64,000 nucleotides of DNA, taken from Ochrobactrum sp. Q0168. GTDB taxonomy: Bacteria; Pseudomonadota; Alphaproteobacteria; Rhizobiales; Rhizobiaceae. The stretch lies in the NCBI RefSeq assembly GCF_016427605.1, contig NZ_JAELXQ010000014.1, forward strand, positions 37,528 to 101,527. Direction: 5' to 3'. Every line of letters starts with the position of its first letter. The first letter of the stretch is position 1. Both the position numbers and the translations under genes were made by a program. Below, piece by piece: positions 17,811 to 26,461 of the stretch. The notes beneath the pieces are model-generated. The model saw only the letters and a list, made by a program, of their open reading frames with translations. It searched no databases and was not told the origin of the DNA.

Positions 17811-18599
17811 GTGAATTTCGAGAATGAATTCAAAGGCAAAAAAGTTATCGTAACAGGCGCTGGCGGCATTATTGGCGGATGGATCGCTGCGGCTTTTGCG
17901 CAGGAAGGCGCAATCCTCTGCCTTACCGATCAGGATCAGACAAAGCTTGATGCCCGCATCGCGGAACTGCCCGGCGAGGGCCATTTCGGCACTGTCTCAG
18001 ACCTTGCTGATGCAGCTTCTATCACGAGCTTTGCGGACGCGGTTGCGACACGCTGGGGCGCGCCGGATATTCTCATCAACAATGCGGGCATATATCCTTC
18101 AGGATTCCTGCTCGATATTTCGCTGGAAGACTGGGACCGCATCATGGGCGTCAACCTGCGCGCTCCATTCCTGCTGTCTCAACTTTTCGCAAAACAGATG
18201 GTCGACACCGAAACTGCGGGTTCCATCGTCAATATATCGTCAGGTGCGGCACGCAAGATGCGTACCACGGTCGTCCCTTATTGCACCTCCAAGACAGCAC
18301 TTGATCGCCTGACCAAAGGCTTTGCGCTTGAGCTTGCCGAATATGGCATTCGCGTCAATGCGGTCGAACCGGGTTTTGCCGCCGGAAGCGATGTCAGCGC
18401 TTTGTCCGATGAGCATGTGAAGACTGTGACTTCGTCGATACCGCTTGGGCGTGCTTCTTCCGCACCCGATGTCGCATCTGCAGTCCTCTATGTGACATCA
18501 TCGGCCGCCGCTTATGTCACTGGCGCCACCCTGACTGTGGACGGCGGCAACTCCATCGGTTCGCTTGCCGTATTTCAGCAGAAGAAGAAGGCGCTATGA
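17811..18599 (+). CDS. Short-chain dehydrogenase/reductase (SDR)
   Basis: 262 aa from GTG 17811, with TAGGAG about 9 nt upstream; an earlier ATG at 17694 lies inside dppC in another frame. Classical SDR features: cofactor loop TGAGGIIGGW near residue 15, NNAG near 90, and the catalytic pair with Ser in NISSGAARK near 140 and YCTSK near 155. The C-terminal VDGGNSIGS is typical. It is expected to oxidise a hydroxyl or reduce a carbonyl with NAD(P). Embedded in the peptide-importer operon; substrate unknown. Confidence 0.88.
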   Translation: MNFENEFKGKKVIVTGAGGIIGGWIAAAFAQEGAILCLTDQDQTKLDARIAELPGEGHFGTVSDLADAASITSFADAVATRWGAPDILINNAGIYPSGFLLDISLEDWDRIMGVNLRAPFLLSQLFAKQMVDTETAGSIVNISSGAARKMRTTVVPYCTSKTALDRLTKGFALELAEYGIRVNAVEPGFAAGSDVSALSDEHVKTVTSSIPLGRASSAPDVASAVLYVTSSAAAYVTGATLTVDGGNSIGSLAVFQQKKKAL

Positions 18600-19507
18600 C
18601 CGAAGGATTAAACGTCAAATCACCCTGGCCCAACTATCAGTGGCCAGCAGGCAAGCAGTCAGCAACGCTCCTGTCCGTCGATGTGGATGCGCAGGTGCCG
18701 TTCATGTGGGCGCATCGCGATGACCTTCCAGATCGACTGGCTACGCTCGAAATCCGCAACTTTGGACCGCGCACCGGGCTTTATCGGCTGATTGACCTTT
18801 TCGCACGCTACCACGTGAAAGCCAGTTTTTATGTCCCGGGATTAACCGCAGAAACCAATCCGGAAATCCTGCCCGCACTCATAGAGGCGGGGCATGAAGT
18901 TGGCCTTCACGGCTATTTTCATGAGATTGTCGCCGATGTGACGGATGCAGAATTCACCGGCGCGCTGGAAGCAAGCATAGAACTGTTCGTCAAACAGACT
19001 GGCAAGAAACCAGTCGGCTTTCGTTCCCCTGCATGGGAAATCACACCGCATATGCTGCGCGAGATCAAGCGGGTGGGATTGGCTTATGACTCCTCACTCT
19101 CCGGCTTCGATCACCCCTATGAGATCGACGGCGTCACGGAAATTCCAGTCCAGTGGGCGACCGACGATGCCATTTTCTTCAAGTTTGAAGGTGGCGGACG
19201 CGACAAGTGGCCGTTTCAATCCGGGCAAGCAATATTGCGCGACTGGATTTCTGAATGGCGCACACTTCATCGCTTTGGCGGGTTGTTTACGCTGACTGTG
19301 CATGACTGGATTTCAGGTCGCGCGCAGCGCATCGCCCTTCTGGAGGAACTGCTGGACAACATCACCAGCCAAAAAGACGCGTGGGTCACAACGGCGGCAG
19401 AAATTGCGGCACACCATGCATCATCCGCCAATGTAGGGCGCTTTGCTGTCGAAGCGAAAATACCCGACTCTATCGGAAACCGTAGATTTGGACAGACGAA
19501 TGGCTGA
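18596..19507 (+). CDS. Polysaccharide deacetylase-family hydrolase (HpPgdA/PuuE-like, possible cyclic amidase)
   Basis: 303 aa, overlapping the SDR stop by 4 nt. The NodB-type fold is indicated by LLSVDVDAQ (metal Asp near residue 25), ASFYVPG near 80, HEVGLHGYFHE near 100 (metal His pair) and GFRSPAWE near 140. The cytoplasmic form without signal peptide and the VPFMWAH insertion resemble the HpPgdA/PuuE subgroup, whose members include allantoinase-like enzymes acting on cyclic amides rather than sugars. In this operon with a gamma-glutamyltransferase-like gene, imide or amide hydrolysis seems more likely than cell-wall deacetylation; that is inference. Confidence 0.82.
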   Translation: MTEGLNVKSPWPNYQWPAGKQSATLLSVDVDAQVPFMWAHRDDLPDRLATLEIRNFGPRTGLYRLIDLFARYHVKASFYVPGLTAETNPEILPALIEAGHEVGLHGYFHEIVADVTDAEFTGALEASIELFVKQTGKKPVGFRSPAWEITPHMLREIKRVGLAYDSSLSGFDHPYEIDGVTEIPVQWATDDAIFFKFEGGGRDKWPFQSGQAILRDWISEWRTLHRFGGLFTLTVHDWISGRAQRIALLEELLDNITSQKDAWVTTAAEIAAHHASSANVGRFAVEAKIPDSIGNRRFGQTNG

Positions 19508-21044
19508 GAGCTGGGCAATCCAGAAAAAGCAAATCCGTAGCGAAGGCGGCATGGTCGCCTGCCAGAACTGGGTCGCAGCTGAGGCGGGTGCTGCGGTCTT
19601 GCGTCGTGGTGGCAATGCCATGGATGCCGCAGTCACGACGGCGCTTGTCTTGAGTGTAGTAGAGCCCTGGCTTTCCGGTATCGGCGGTGGAGGTTTTCTC
19701 TTGCACGCTGATGGCAAAGACGGAAGCGTCGATGCGCTTGATTTCAACGTCACGTCGCCACGCAATATTGATCCAAACGACTATCCGCTTGCCCCGGGCA
19801 GCGATGGCGACTGGTTCAACTGGCCCAAAGTTGTCGACGACCAAAATCTCATAGGCTACAGCTCCATATGTGTGCCGGGCGCAATTGCGGGGTTGTCATC
19901 TGCACTTGAACGCTTTGGCTCAATCAGCTTCGCCGATGCGTTGGTGCCTGCAATCGATCATGCCCGGCATGGATTGCAAATCGACTGGTTCACCACGCTT
20001 TGCCTCGCCATCGACACCGAAGGACTGAACCGCTTTCCCGCATCAAGCGCACTGTTTCTTGACAATGGCCGTGCGCCGCGCGTCCCTGAAACCGGTTCGC
20101 CGCGTAGCATTCCAATGCCCAAAAAAGCCGCGATGCTGGAGCGGCTGGCACAAGCAGGCGCGCGCGACTTCTACGAAGGTCAAATCGCCGAAAAGCTCAT
20201 TGCCGATTTGTGCGCTGGTGGCAGCCTCATCGACAAGGACGATCTGCGCAACTTCCAGCCTGAGTGGAAAAAGCCGCTCACCATTGATTATCGCAATACT
20301 ACTGTTCATGCTATGCCGAGGCTTTCCGGTGGGCCAACACTCGCACGCGTTCTTGAAGAACTCGACAGAACATTGCCGCAGGAAGATGCCCTTTCGGGAA
20401 AAACCGCGCTCGCCTTTGCGCGAGCTATTCGCCGCGCATCCGAAGAACGGCTTCGTACACTCGGACATGGCAGCAGCGGCGAAAGCTGCACAACACATAT
20501 CAGCGTTGTTGATCGTGATGGAACCATGGTTTCGCTCACCAACACGCTGTTGTCGCGCTTCGGTTCGAAAGTCGTTGCGCCCTCGCTCGATCTTCTCATG
20601 AACAATGGCATGATGTGGTTCGACCCGCGCCCCGGGCAACCAAACTCCATAGCGGCTGGTGTGAAGCCGCTTGCAAACATGTGCCCGATCATTGCAAGCA
20701 AAAATGGTCAGCCCCATATCGCGCTGGGAGCTGCAGGTGGGCGTCAGATCATGCCAGCCGTCGCTCAGATACTGTCCTATATAGACGTATTCGGCCTTTC
20801 GCCAGAAGCGGCATTTCATGCACCGCGTATCGATGCAAGCGGCGTAAAGCTTCGCGTTAGTGAACGCGCGCAGCCCGATGTGGCAGCGCGTTTAAGTGAA
20901 GAATTTCCGGTCGAAATCATCGCCGACACACTCTATCCGGTGAACTTCTCCATCCCCTCCGTCGTGATGCGCGAAGACGGCCAGAATACCGGCATGGCTC
21001 ATCCCTATCATCCATGGGCAGCGGTATGCACGGAGGCGGCATGA
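19500..21044 (+). CDS. Gamma-glutamyltransferase family protein
   Basis: 514 aa from ATG 19500, which overlaps the previous stop by 8 nt; earlier in-frame starts lie deep in the previous gene. N-terminal NWVAAEAGAAVLRRGGNAMDAAV and SGIGGGGFLL are family hallmarks. The autoprocessing/catalytic threonine is in SCTTHISVVDRDG at residues about 330-340 (Thr331 by alignment to TTHYSV of E. coli GGT). No signal peptide is seen, so it may be cytoplasmic, unlike classical periplasmic GGT. Likely cleaves gamma-glutamyl or related amide bonds of an imported peptide. Confidence 0.88.
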   Translation: MAESWAIQKKQIRSEGGMVACQNWVAAEAGAAVLRRGGNAMDAAVTTALVLSVVEPWLSGIGGGGFLLHADGKDGSVDALDFNVTSPRNIDPNDYPLAPGSDGDWFNWPKVVDDQNLIGYSSICVPGAIAGLSSALERFGSISFADALVPAIDHARHGLQIDWFTTLCLAIDTEGLNRFPASSALFLDNGRAPRVPETGSPRSIPMPKKAAMLERLAQAGARDFYEGQIAEKLIADLCAGGSLIDKDDLRNFQPEWKKPLTIDYRNTTVHAMPRLSGGPTLARVLEELDRTLPQEDALSGKTALAFARAIRRASEERLRTLGHGSSGESCTTHISVVDRDGTMVSLTNTLLSRFGSKVVAPSLDLLMNNGMMWFDPRPGQPNSIAAGVKPLANMCPIIASKNGQPHIALGAAGGRQIMPAVAQILSYIDVFGLSPEAAFHAPRIDASGVKLRVSERAQPDVAARLSEEFPVEIIADTLYPVNFSIPSVVMREDGQNTGMAHPYHPWAAVCTEAA

Positions 21045-22015
21045 CGAAACCTGTGCTTACAGTCGATGAACTTGTCGTCCATATTGCAGGCCAACCGGTG
21101 GTGGATGGGGTGAGCTTTCAAGTCAATGAAAGCGAAATCCTGTCTGTTGTGGGCGAGTCCGGCTGCGGGAAATCGCTGACGGCCTTCTCCGTCATGGGAC
21201 TATTGCCCAGGGTAGCAAACATAGCATCCGGACGCATTCTATTCGGCGAGCAGGATCTTGTCAGTACGCCTGAAAAGACCAAACGCGACTTGCGCGGCAA
21301 TGACCTCGCAATGATCTTTCAGGAGCCGGTCGCATCGCTTAATCCACTGATGAAAATTGGCCGGCAGATCGAAGAAAGCCTTGTCGTACACCGCGATCTG
21401 AGTGGCAAGAAAGCGCGCCACGCAGCCATTGCCATGCTCGAAGAAGTGGGAATTCCAGAACCTGAAATTCGCTTCGGACAATATCCTTTCGAACTTTCAG
21501 GCGGCATGTGCCAGCGCGCTATGATTGCCATGGCCCTGATCTGCCGTCCTCGCCTTCTGATCGCGGATGAGCCGACGACAGCTCTCGACGTGACCATTCA
21601 GGCGCAGATACTCGACCTCATGAAAAAGCTGCGCGACGAGACGGGAACAGCAATCCTGCTCATCACGCACGACATGGGCGTTGTCGCCGATATGGCCGAT
21701 CGTGTGGCTGTGATGTATGCAGGCCGCGTCATCGAACAGGCGCCCGTCGATGCGATTTTCTCCCGGCAGGAGCATCCTTACACAAAGCTGCTGCTCTCAA
21801 CCATTCCACGTCTCGAAGGCGAACCGAAAACCCATCTTCCGACGATTGAAGGCATTGTGCCTGATATCGGCTCATGGCCTAATGGTTGCCGTTTCGCGCC
21901 ACGCTGCCCGATATCGGAAGATCAATGCAGGACGCATGTACCGCCGCTTTCAGCGCGCATGGATGTTGGTGCAGCGGCCTGCTGGCGCTCGCAACAAGTG
22001 GGAGCGGTGGTATGA
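21041..22015 (+). CDS. dppD: Peptide ABC transporter ATPase (DppD class)
   Basis: 324 aa from ATG 21041, which overlaps the previous stop (ATGA) and has GGAGG just upstream. Walker A GESGCGKSLTAF near residue 40, signature LSGGMCQRAMIAMAL near 155, Walker B LLIADEPTTALD near 178, and H-loop LITHDMG. The C-terminal oligopeptide-type extension has the cysteine cluster FAPRCPISEDQC near 285. Energises the DppBC channel together with the next gene. Confidence 0.93.
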   Translation: MTKPVLTVDELVVHIAGQPVVDGVSFQVNESEILSVVGESGCGKSLTAFSVMGLLPRVANIASGRILFGEQDLVSTPEKTKRDLRGNDLAMIFQEPVASLNPLMKIGRQIEESLVVHRDLSGKKARHAAIAMLEEVGIPEPEIRFGQYPFELSGGMCQRAMIAMALICRPRLLIADEPTTALDVTIQAQILDLMKKLRDETGTAILLITHDMGVVADMADRVAVMYAGRVIEQAPVDAIFSRQEHPYTKLLLSTIPRLEGEPKTHLPTIEGIVPDIGSWPNGCRFAPRCPISEDQCRTHVPPLSARMDVGAAACWRSQQVGAVV

Positions 22016-22989
22016 GTGACATGTTGCTGTCCGTTGAAAATCTCAAAGTTCATTATCCCATTCGCGGCGGTCTGCTGGGCCGTGCCGTCAACTTTGTGAA
22101 AGCCGTTGATGGCGTCGATCTTGAGATTGGCCGTGGAGAAAGCGTGGCACTGGTCGGTGAGTCTGGTTGTGGTAAATCCACGCTCGGCACAGCTATCCTT
22201 GGCATGACCAGAGCGACATCCGGCAATATCAGCTTTGATGGGAAACCAGTCACGCATGGTCTATCTGAAACAATACGCGGGCTTTCGCGTGATATTCAGA
22301 TCGTGTTTCAGGATCCTGCATCGGCACTTAATCCGAAATTGACGATTGGCGAGAGCATTGCCGAGCCACTGGCTATACACAATATCGGCACAGCATCCGA
22401 ACGGCGTGCCCGCGTTGCAGAACTACTCAAGCTCGTAGGCTTGCATCCTGAACACGCGCTCAGAAAGCCAGGTGCATTTTCAGGCGGACAAAGGCAGCGC
22501 ATCGTGATTGCCAGAGCACTGGCACTTAATCCCAAGCTGATGATTTTGGATGAGCCGGTTTCAGCGCTCGATGTTTCGATCCGCTCGCAGATACTCAACC
22601 TGCTGCTCGATCTTCAACGACAATTCCGACTGTCCTATCTGTTCATCAGCCACGATCTCTCGGTTGTCCGGCATTTCGCAGATCGTGTAGCGGTCATGTA
22701 TCTTGGAAGGATCGTCGAAACAGGCGAAGCCTCCGAAGTCTTCAACCGTCCTGAGCATCCTTATACGGAGGCTCTGCTATCAGCCATTCCACTGCCTGAC
22801 CCAATCGCCCAACGTCAACGTAGGCGTATTGTATTGCGTGGTGATCTGCCGAGCCCAGCCTCCCCTCCGAAGGGCTGCGGCTTCTCGACAAGATGTCCTC
22901 TCGCTGTCGCAGAGTGTCATCAAATTGCACCGTCTTTGGTGGCACGAACCATGACACGGCATGTGGCGTGTCATGTTCGACACAAATAA
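22012..22989 (+). CDS. dppF: Peptide ABC transporter ATPase (DppF class)
   Basis: 325 aa from ATG 22012, overlapping the dppD stop by 4 nt. It has the DppF N-terminus with a KAVDGVDLEIGRGE strand, Walker A GESGCGKSTLG near residue 48, signature FSGGQRQRIVIARAL near 160, Walker B LMILDEPVSALD near 180 and the cysteine-bearing STRCPLAVAEC tail near 300. Last gene of the peptide-importer operon. No clear terminator hairpin follows. Confidence 0.93.
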   Translation: MSDMLLSVENLKVHYPIRGGLLGRAVNFVKAVDGVDLEIGRGESVALVGESGCGKSTLGTAILGMTRATSGNISFDGKPVTHGLSETIRGLSRDIQIVFQDPASALNPKLTIGESIAEPLAIHNIGTASERRARVAELLKLVGLHPEHALRKPGAFSGGQRQRIVIARALALNPKLMILDEPVSALDVSIRSQILNLLLDLQRQFRLSYLFISHDLSVVRHFADRVAVMYLGRIVETGEASEVFNRPEHPYTEALLSAIPLPDPIAQRQRRRIVLRGDLPSPASPPKGCGFSTRCPLAVAECHQIAPSLVARTMTRHVACHVRHK

Positions 22990-23113
22990 AATCTGGTGTT
23001 TTCTTGCGCCACGCGACTGGCCTATCACGCCGCAACAGCTTGTTTGCAACAACAGCAGGTGGTATCTCGATCACACCGCGACGGGCAAAATTACCCTCCT
23101 GCATCAGTCATAA
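22973..23113 (+). CDS. Possible small protein, 46 aa, unrecognised
   Basis: An ATG at 22973, inside the last codons of dppF in another frame, opens 46 codons ending with TAA 23111-23113. The composition looks protein-like (MFDTNKIWCFLAPRDW, then RWYLDH) rather than random, with three tryptophans and two cysteines and no membrane segment. I do not recognise it and there is no strong ribosome site. It could be a coupled small protein, a decayed gene tail, or chance. Confidence 0.22.
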   Translation: MFDTNKIWCFLAPRDWPITPQQLVCNNSRWYLDHTATGKITLLHQS

Positions 23114-23377
23114 TCGCTTACGTAATAGTATCGTAACTTCGATTAGGTAACGTAGGTTAATGTATTTGGCGTTGCATCGCACCGCACGACTTTGACGAAA
23201 CGTGGGTAAGCGCCGGCAAATGGTAGCGCGCGCTTAACAGTCTTCAATGTCTGTGAGACAAATCATCTGATTGCCAGTCAAGAGCACATCATACGCGCAT
23301 CGGATAGAAAACCGCGACCATTTACTTTTTGATCAAAGCGACAGCGAAGTTTGGATTGCCGCTACGGGCGGTAAATC
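23114..23377. other. Intergenic region at boundary of peptide-importer operon and next module
   Basis: No convincing gene. The 8-bp palindrome TTACGTAA (23118-23125) is followed within 30 nt by repeated GTAAC elements, which may be a binding-site cluster. The 17-bp sequence at 23267-23283 recurs at 36364-36380. The region separates the dppF end from the 3' end of a minus-strand LysR gene. Confidence 0.4.
23267..23283 (+). repeat. 17-bp direct repeat, left copy
   Basis: CTGATTGCCAGTCAAGA occurs here and again at 36364-36380 in the same orientation. The copies bracket a 13.1-kb module of catabolic genes. A perfect 17-mer repeat is only mildly unlikely by chance in 64 kb (rough estimate one in eight), so the positions matter more than the match itself. 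Confidence 0.5.
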
Positions 23378-24307
23378 TCAGAATTCGTTGATCAGTCCTT
23401 CGTATGCTTTGTTAATCTCTCTCACATCCCGTCGATATTCATCGATGATCCAGTCGCAAATGTCGCGAATGAACCATTCATCCGGTTTGATCGAAGTCAC
23501 TAGATTACAGCTTCTGCCAGTCGAAACCACAACAGGATGCGATGGAACGAGCGAGCCGTTGGCCAGCAAAGTTGACACTACGCTTAACCAGCCGATAGCG
23601 TTGCCTTGTCCCATCAGCGCGGCCTGTACAACGACATTGTAATCCGAGAATTGAAGTTCCCGGGCTATCTCTTTCAGTGCATCAACGGAATACAAATCTG
23701 CCCACCTGAACTGCGACCCGCTAAGAGTGATCACCTGATTCAAACCCGATTGGAACTGTGTCGAACTGGAAGCGAAAGCAGGAGATCGCACAGGCAACAG
23801 AAGCTCTGGCATAAGTGGCAAAATTCGATACCGGTCATCCACTTTGGGATCGAACCGCATCGCGATATCGGAGTCATTAACCGGACAATCGAGCGGCCCA
23901 ATGATCAGTTGCCACTGAATGTCTACATCAGGAAACAGCGCTTGGAATTGGTTCATCCGCGGCATAAACCAATGCGTAGCGAAAGCCCCCGAGACTGATA
24001 TTCGCACTGTACGTCGCTTCGTTTGCGCATTTTGTCTTAGTCCAGCCAAAACACGTTCAATGTTTGAAAAGCTTTTCGAGACTTCCGCAAAAAGATCACC
24101 TCCATGTTCAGTTAGTTCTGCTCCCGTCGGCGTTCGCTTGAAAAGCTGCATTCCGAGATGAAGCTCCAGACGCCCAATGGTGCGGCTGACTGCGGGACTT
24201 GTAACCCCAAGTTCCCGTGCCGCGTTTGCAAATGTTCCGCATCGGACTGCCGCTTCGAAGGCGACGAGTGCGTTGAGCGAGGGAAGGAGCCGTCGAATAT
24301 GTGACAT
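23378..24307 (-). CDS. LysR family transcriptional regulator (GcvA-like)
   Basis: 309 aa. The N-terminal helix-turn-helix is clear (LNALVAFEAAVRCGTFANAA near residues 10-29 and VTSPAVSRTIGRLE near 36-50). The effector domain starts after about residue 90, and the IRCG/GTF pattern with RTPTGAELTEHG resembles the GcvA/AmpR branch. It is divergent from the HAD-hydrolase/FAD-oxidoreductase pair starting at 24416 and most likely regulates it. A short palindrome overlaps its own start codon. Confidence 0.88.
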   Translation of the reverse strand: MSHIRRLLPSLNALVAFEAAVRCGTFANAARELGVTSPAVSRTIGRLELHLGMQLFKRTPTGAELTEHGGDLFAEVSKSFSNIERVLAGLRQNAQTKRRTVRISVSGAFATHWFMPRMNQFQALFPDVDIQWQLIIGPLDCPVNDSDIAMRFDPKVDDRYRILPLMPELLLPVRSPAFASSSTQFQSGLNQVITLSGSQFRWADLYSVDALKEIARELQFSDYNVVVQAALMGQGNAIGWLSVVSTLLANGSLVPSHPVVVSTGRSCNLVTSIKPDEWFIRDICDWIIDEYRRDVREINKAYEGLINEF

Positions 24308-24319
24308 TACAAAATGTAA
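24307..24319. promoter_or_regulatory. Palindrome overlapping LysR start, candidate autoregulatory site
   Basis: TTACAAAATGTAA is a 5+3+5 palindrome that begins at the first base of the LysR start codon, within the 108-nt divergent gap to the HAD gene. LysR-type regulators commonly bind dyads in such gaps and repress themselves. Only sequence symmetry supports the call. Confidence 0.35.
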
Positions 24320-24415
24320 CCCCAGAGGTGATTATTTTTGGAATTGATGGATTTGTCTCAAGTATCCCAATGTAGCCACACAACTGGCTTTTGCCCGGAA
24401 CAGGAGAGACAATTC

Positions 24416-25120
24416 ATGGGCTTCGAAAATTTTAAAGTTCTGACTTTTGATATCGTCGGGACCTGCATCGACTTCGAGAAGGGTATTCTGGACGGTTTCC
24501 GCGCCGCAGGCGGAGAGGCGGCGAAGACGCTGACTGATGATCAGATTTTCCAGCCCTATCTGAAAGCAAGAGAGAAATTTCCAGGCCGCGCAAGTGAGGT
24601 CATGCGCGACGTTTATCTCTACGCTGCGAAGGAACTTGGATTGTCGGACGACAGCGCCGCGGGGGACAAATTCCACAGCCACTTTTTTGATTTTCCCGCA
24701 TTCGAGGATTCCGCTGAAGCGCTCAGACGATTGCGTAGGCATTTTAGACTGGTCGCGATGACCAATTATGATCGTGTCGGTTTCAGCGCCAATTCGAACA
24801 AGCTCGGCAACCCGTTTCACGACAGCGTCACTGCTGACGATGCAAGGTATCCAAAACCGGATCCACGCTTCTTTTCCTACAATCTTGGGCGCCAATCGGC
24901 ATTTGGTTTCATGCAGGATGAAATCCTGCATGTTGCCCAGAGCCAGTACCACGATATAGGCGTCGCTAAAGAGCTTGGGTACAAAGTCTGCTGGATCGAG
25001 CGCCGAAAGGGTCTCAAGGGTTTCGGTGGAACGCCTGTTCCGAAAGTAGTGACGACGCCGGACTTCCATTTTTCGACTTTGCGAGAGCTCGCCGATGCTG
25101 TCGAAAGCGAGAGACAATAA
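24416..25120 (+). CDS. HAD superfamily hydrolase, haloacid dehalogenase type II-like
   Basis: 234 aa from ATG 24416 with CAGGAG 8 nt upstream; an earlier start at 24338 adds 26 residues without family similarity. The motif I nucleophile Asp is in TFDIVGTCID (residues about 8-17), motif II is MTNYDR near 120, motif III Lys is in YPKPDPRFF near 148, and HVAQSQYHDIGVAKELG is near 178. L-2-haloacid dehalogenases have a Tyr after the nucleophile and an SSN..D motif at the end. Here those are Val and a QSQYHD form, so true dehalogenase activity is doubtful. Coupled with the next FAD oxidoreductase. Confidence 0.85.
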   Translation: MGFENFKVLTFDIVGTCIDFEKGILDGFRAAGGEAAKTLTDDQIFQPYLKAREKFPGRASEVMRDVYLYAAKELGLSDDSAAGDKFHSHFFDFPAFEDSAEALRRLRRHFRLVAMTNYDRVGFSANSNKLGNPFHDSVTADDARYPKPDPRFFSYNLGRQSAFGFMQDEILHVAQSQYHDIGVAKELGYKVCWIERRKGLKGFGGTPVPKVVTTPDFHFSTLRELADAVESERQ

Positions 25121-25148
25121 CTTGTAAGTAAGCCCAGGTATTTTCCAG

Positions 25149-26444
25149 ATGCGAGAACTCGACCTACCCCGATCTTTGTGGCGGGAGACTGCAACACCAC
25201 CTCTGAACTGCAAGACATTGCAGGACGACATTGCCGCTGATTTGGTCATCATCGGAGGTGGGTATACGGGCTTGTCGGCCGCCGTAAGAGCAATTGAACT
25301 TGGTTTGAGACCTGTTGTTCTCGAAGCAGAGGAAGTCGGCTTCGGCGCCTCTGGAAGAAATGGCGGCGTGGTATCGACGAAGTATCGTGTATCACTAAGC
25401 ATCATGGCGCGAACTCACGGCAGGCAAGTCGCTCAACGCATGAACGCGCTCGGTCACGAAGCGATGAATTGCGTTGAAAGTTATGTCGAGCGATTTCAGA
25501 TCCGAGAAGCGAATCTGACAAAAAACGGGAACATTCGCTGTGCGCATAACGAGGCCACCTTCGCGGCGCTCATGGAAGAAGCGAAGACGATCAGGGACAT
25601 ATTCGGCGATACGAGCATCACAGTGCTCGGGGCGAATGAGGTTGCGAAAGAGACCGGAAGTACGCGCTTTTATGGAGGAGTTCTGAACTCCCATGCTGGC
25701 ACCATACATCCTCTTAGTTACTGCCGGGGTTTGGCCAACGCCGTTCTTTTGGCGGGAGGCCTCATTTACGAAAATAGTCCCGCTCTTCGCATCGCGGAAG
25801 AAGGCCCGGCAAAACTCGTTTGTACAAAAGCCGGATCGATCAGTTGCAAACAGATTCTGATCGCGACGAATGCCTATTCCGACATCACTCCTGCCACCGG
25901 CAATGTGAGTAAGACCATCATACCGTTCAGGAGTGCGATCATCTCGACGGAAGCGTTGCCCAGTTCTGTTTTTGATGAAATTCTTTGCAACAATCGGAGC
26001 TACAGCGAGACGCGAAGAATGATGCGATGGTTCCGACGTAGCGGCGACTCCTTGCTTTTTGGTGGCAGAGGCGCATTCGGCAAAAATGACTCCATGGCCG
26101 CCTATGCGACCCTTGAAAGAGCGATGTCTGATATCTTCCCGCAGTTGAAAGACTACCGGATTGCCAATCGCTGGTCGGGGCTTGTTGCCATGACGATGGA
26201 CAGTCTTCCACAAATCGGGTTGATCGATAGGAATATTGGCTTTTCGCTCGGTTACAATGGAGCAGGAATCGCGATGTCGAGCCTTCTGGGGCGTTACGCG
26301 ATTGAACTTTTGCAAGGCGAAAAGCCTGATCTGGCGCTGATGCGGCGCCAGAAACCGGTAGATATTCCATTTTTCTCGATGAGAGCGCCAGCCGTCCGTA
26401 CAGTAGCCGCATGGTATCAGCTGCTGGATAAATTCGGACGCTGA
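25149..26444 (+). CDS. FAD-dependent oxidoreductase (DAO family, PuuB-like)
   Basis: 431 aa, 28 nt after the HAD gene. The FAD-binding motif VIIGGGYTGLSAAVRAIELG is near residues 34-53, FGASGRNGGVVS near 75, and the C-terminal NRWSGLVAMTMDSLPQIG and LGYNGAGIAMS around 345-375. This is the profile of gamma-glutamylputrescine oxidase-type and sarcosine-oxidase-type flavoproteins that oxidise amines. A WxRETA-like N-terminus containing SLW fits that subgroup. Substrate unknown. Convergent with the next gene, leaving only 17 nt between stops. Confidence 0.87.
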   Translation: MRELDLPRSLWRETATPPLNCKTLQDDIAADLVIIGGGYTGLSAAVRAIELGLRPVVLEAEEVGFGASGRNGGVVSTKYRVSLSIMARTHGRQVAQRMNALGHEAMNCVESYVERFQIREANLTKNGNIRCAHNEATFAALMEEAKTIRDIFGDTSITVLGANEVAKETGSTRFYGGVLNSHAGTIHPLSYCRGLANAVLLAGGLIYENSPALRIAEEGPAKLVCTKAGSISCKQILIATNAYSDITPATGNVSKTIIPFRSAIISTEALPSSVFDEILCNNRSYSETRRMMRWFRRSGDSLLFGGRGAFGKNDSMAAYATLERAMSDIFPQLKDYRIANRWSGLVAMTMDSLPQIGLIDRNIGFSLGYNGAGIAMSSLLGRYAIELLQGEKPDLALMRRQKPVDIPFFSMRAPAVRTVAAWYQLLDKFGR

Positions 26445-26461
26445 ATACGCTCCCAAAATTC

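Noticed and set aside
23267..23283. tRNA-type attachment site at the 17-bp repeat
   Set aside because: Neither copy is part of a tRNA-like cloverleaf and no integrase gene is present in the window.
24332..25405. Minus-strand 357-codon ORF opposite the HAD and FAD genes
   Set aside because: It spans the gap between two well-recognised plus-strand genes and has no recognisable domain.
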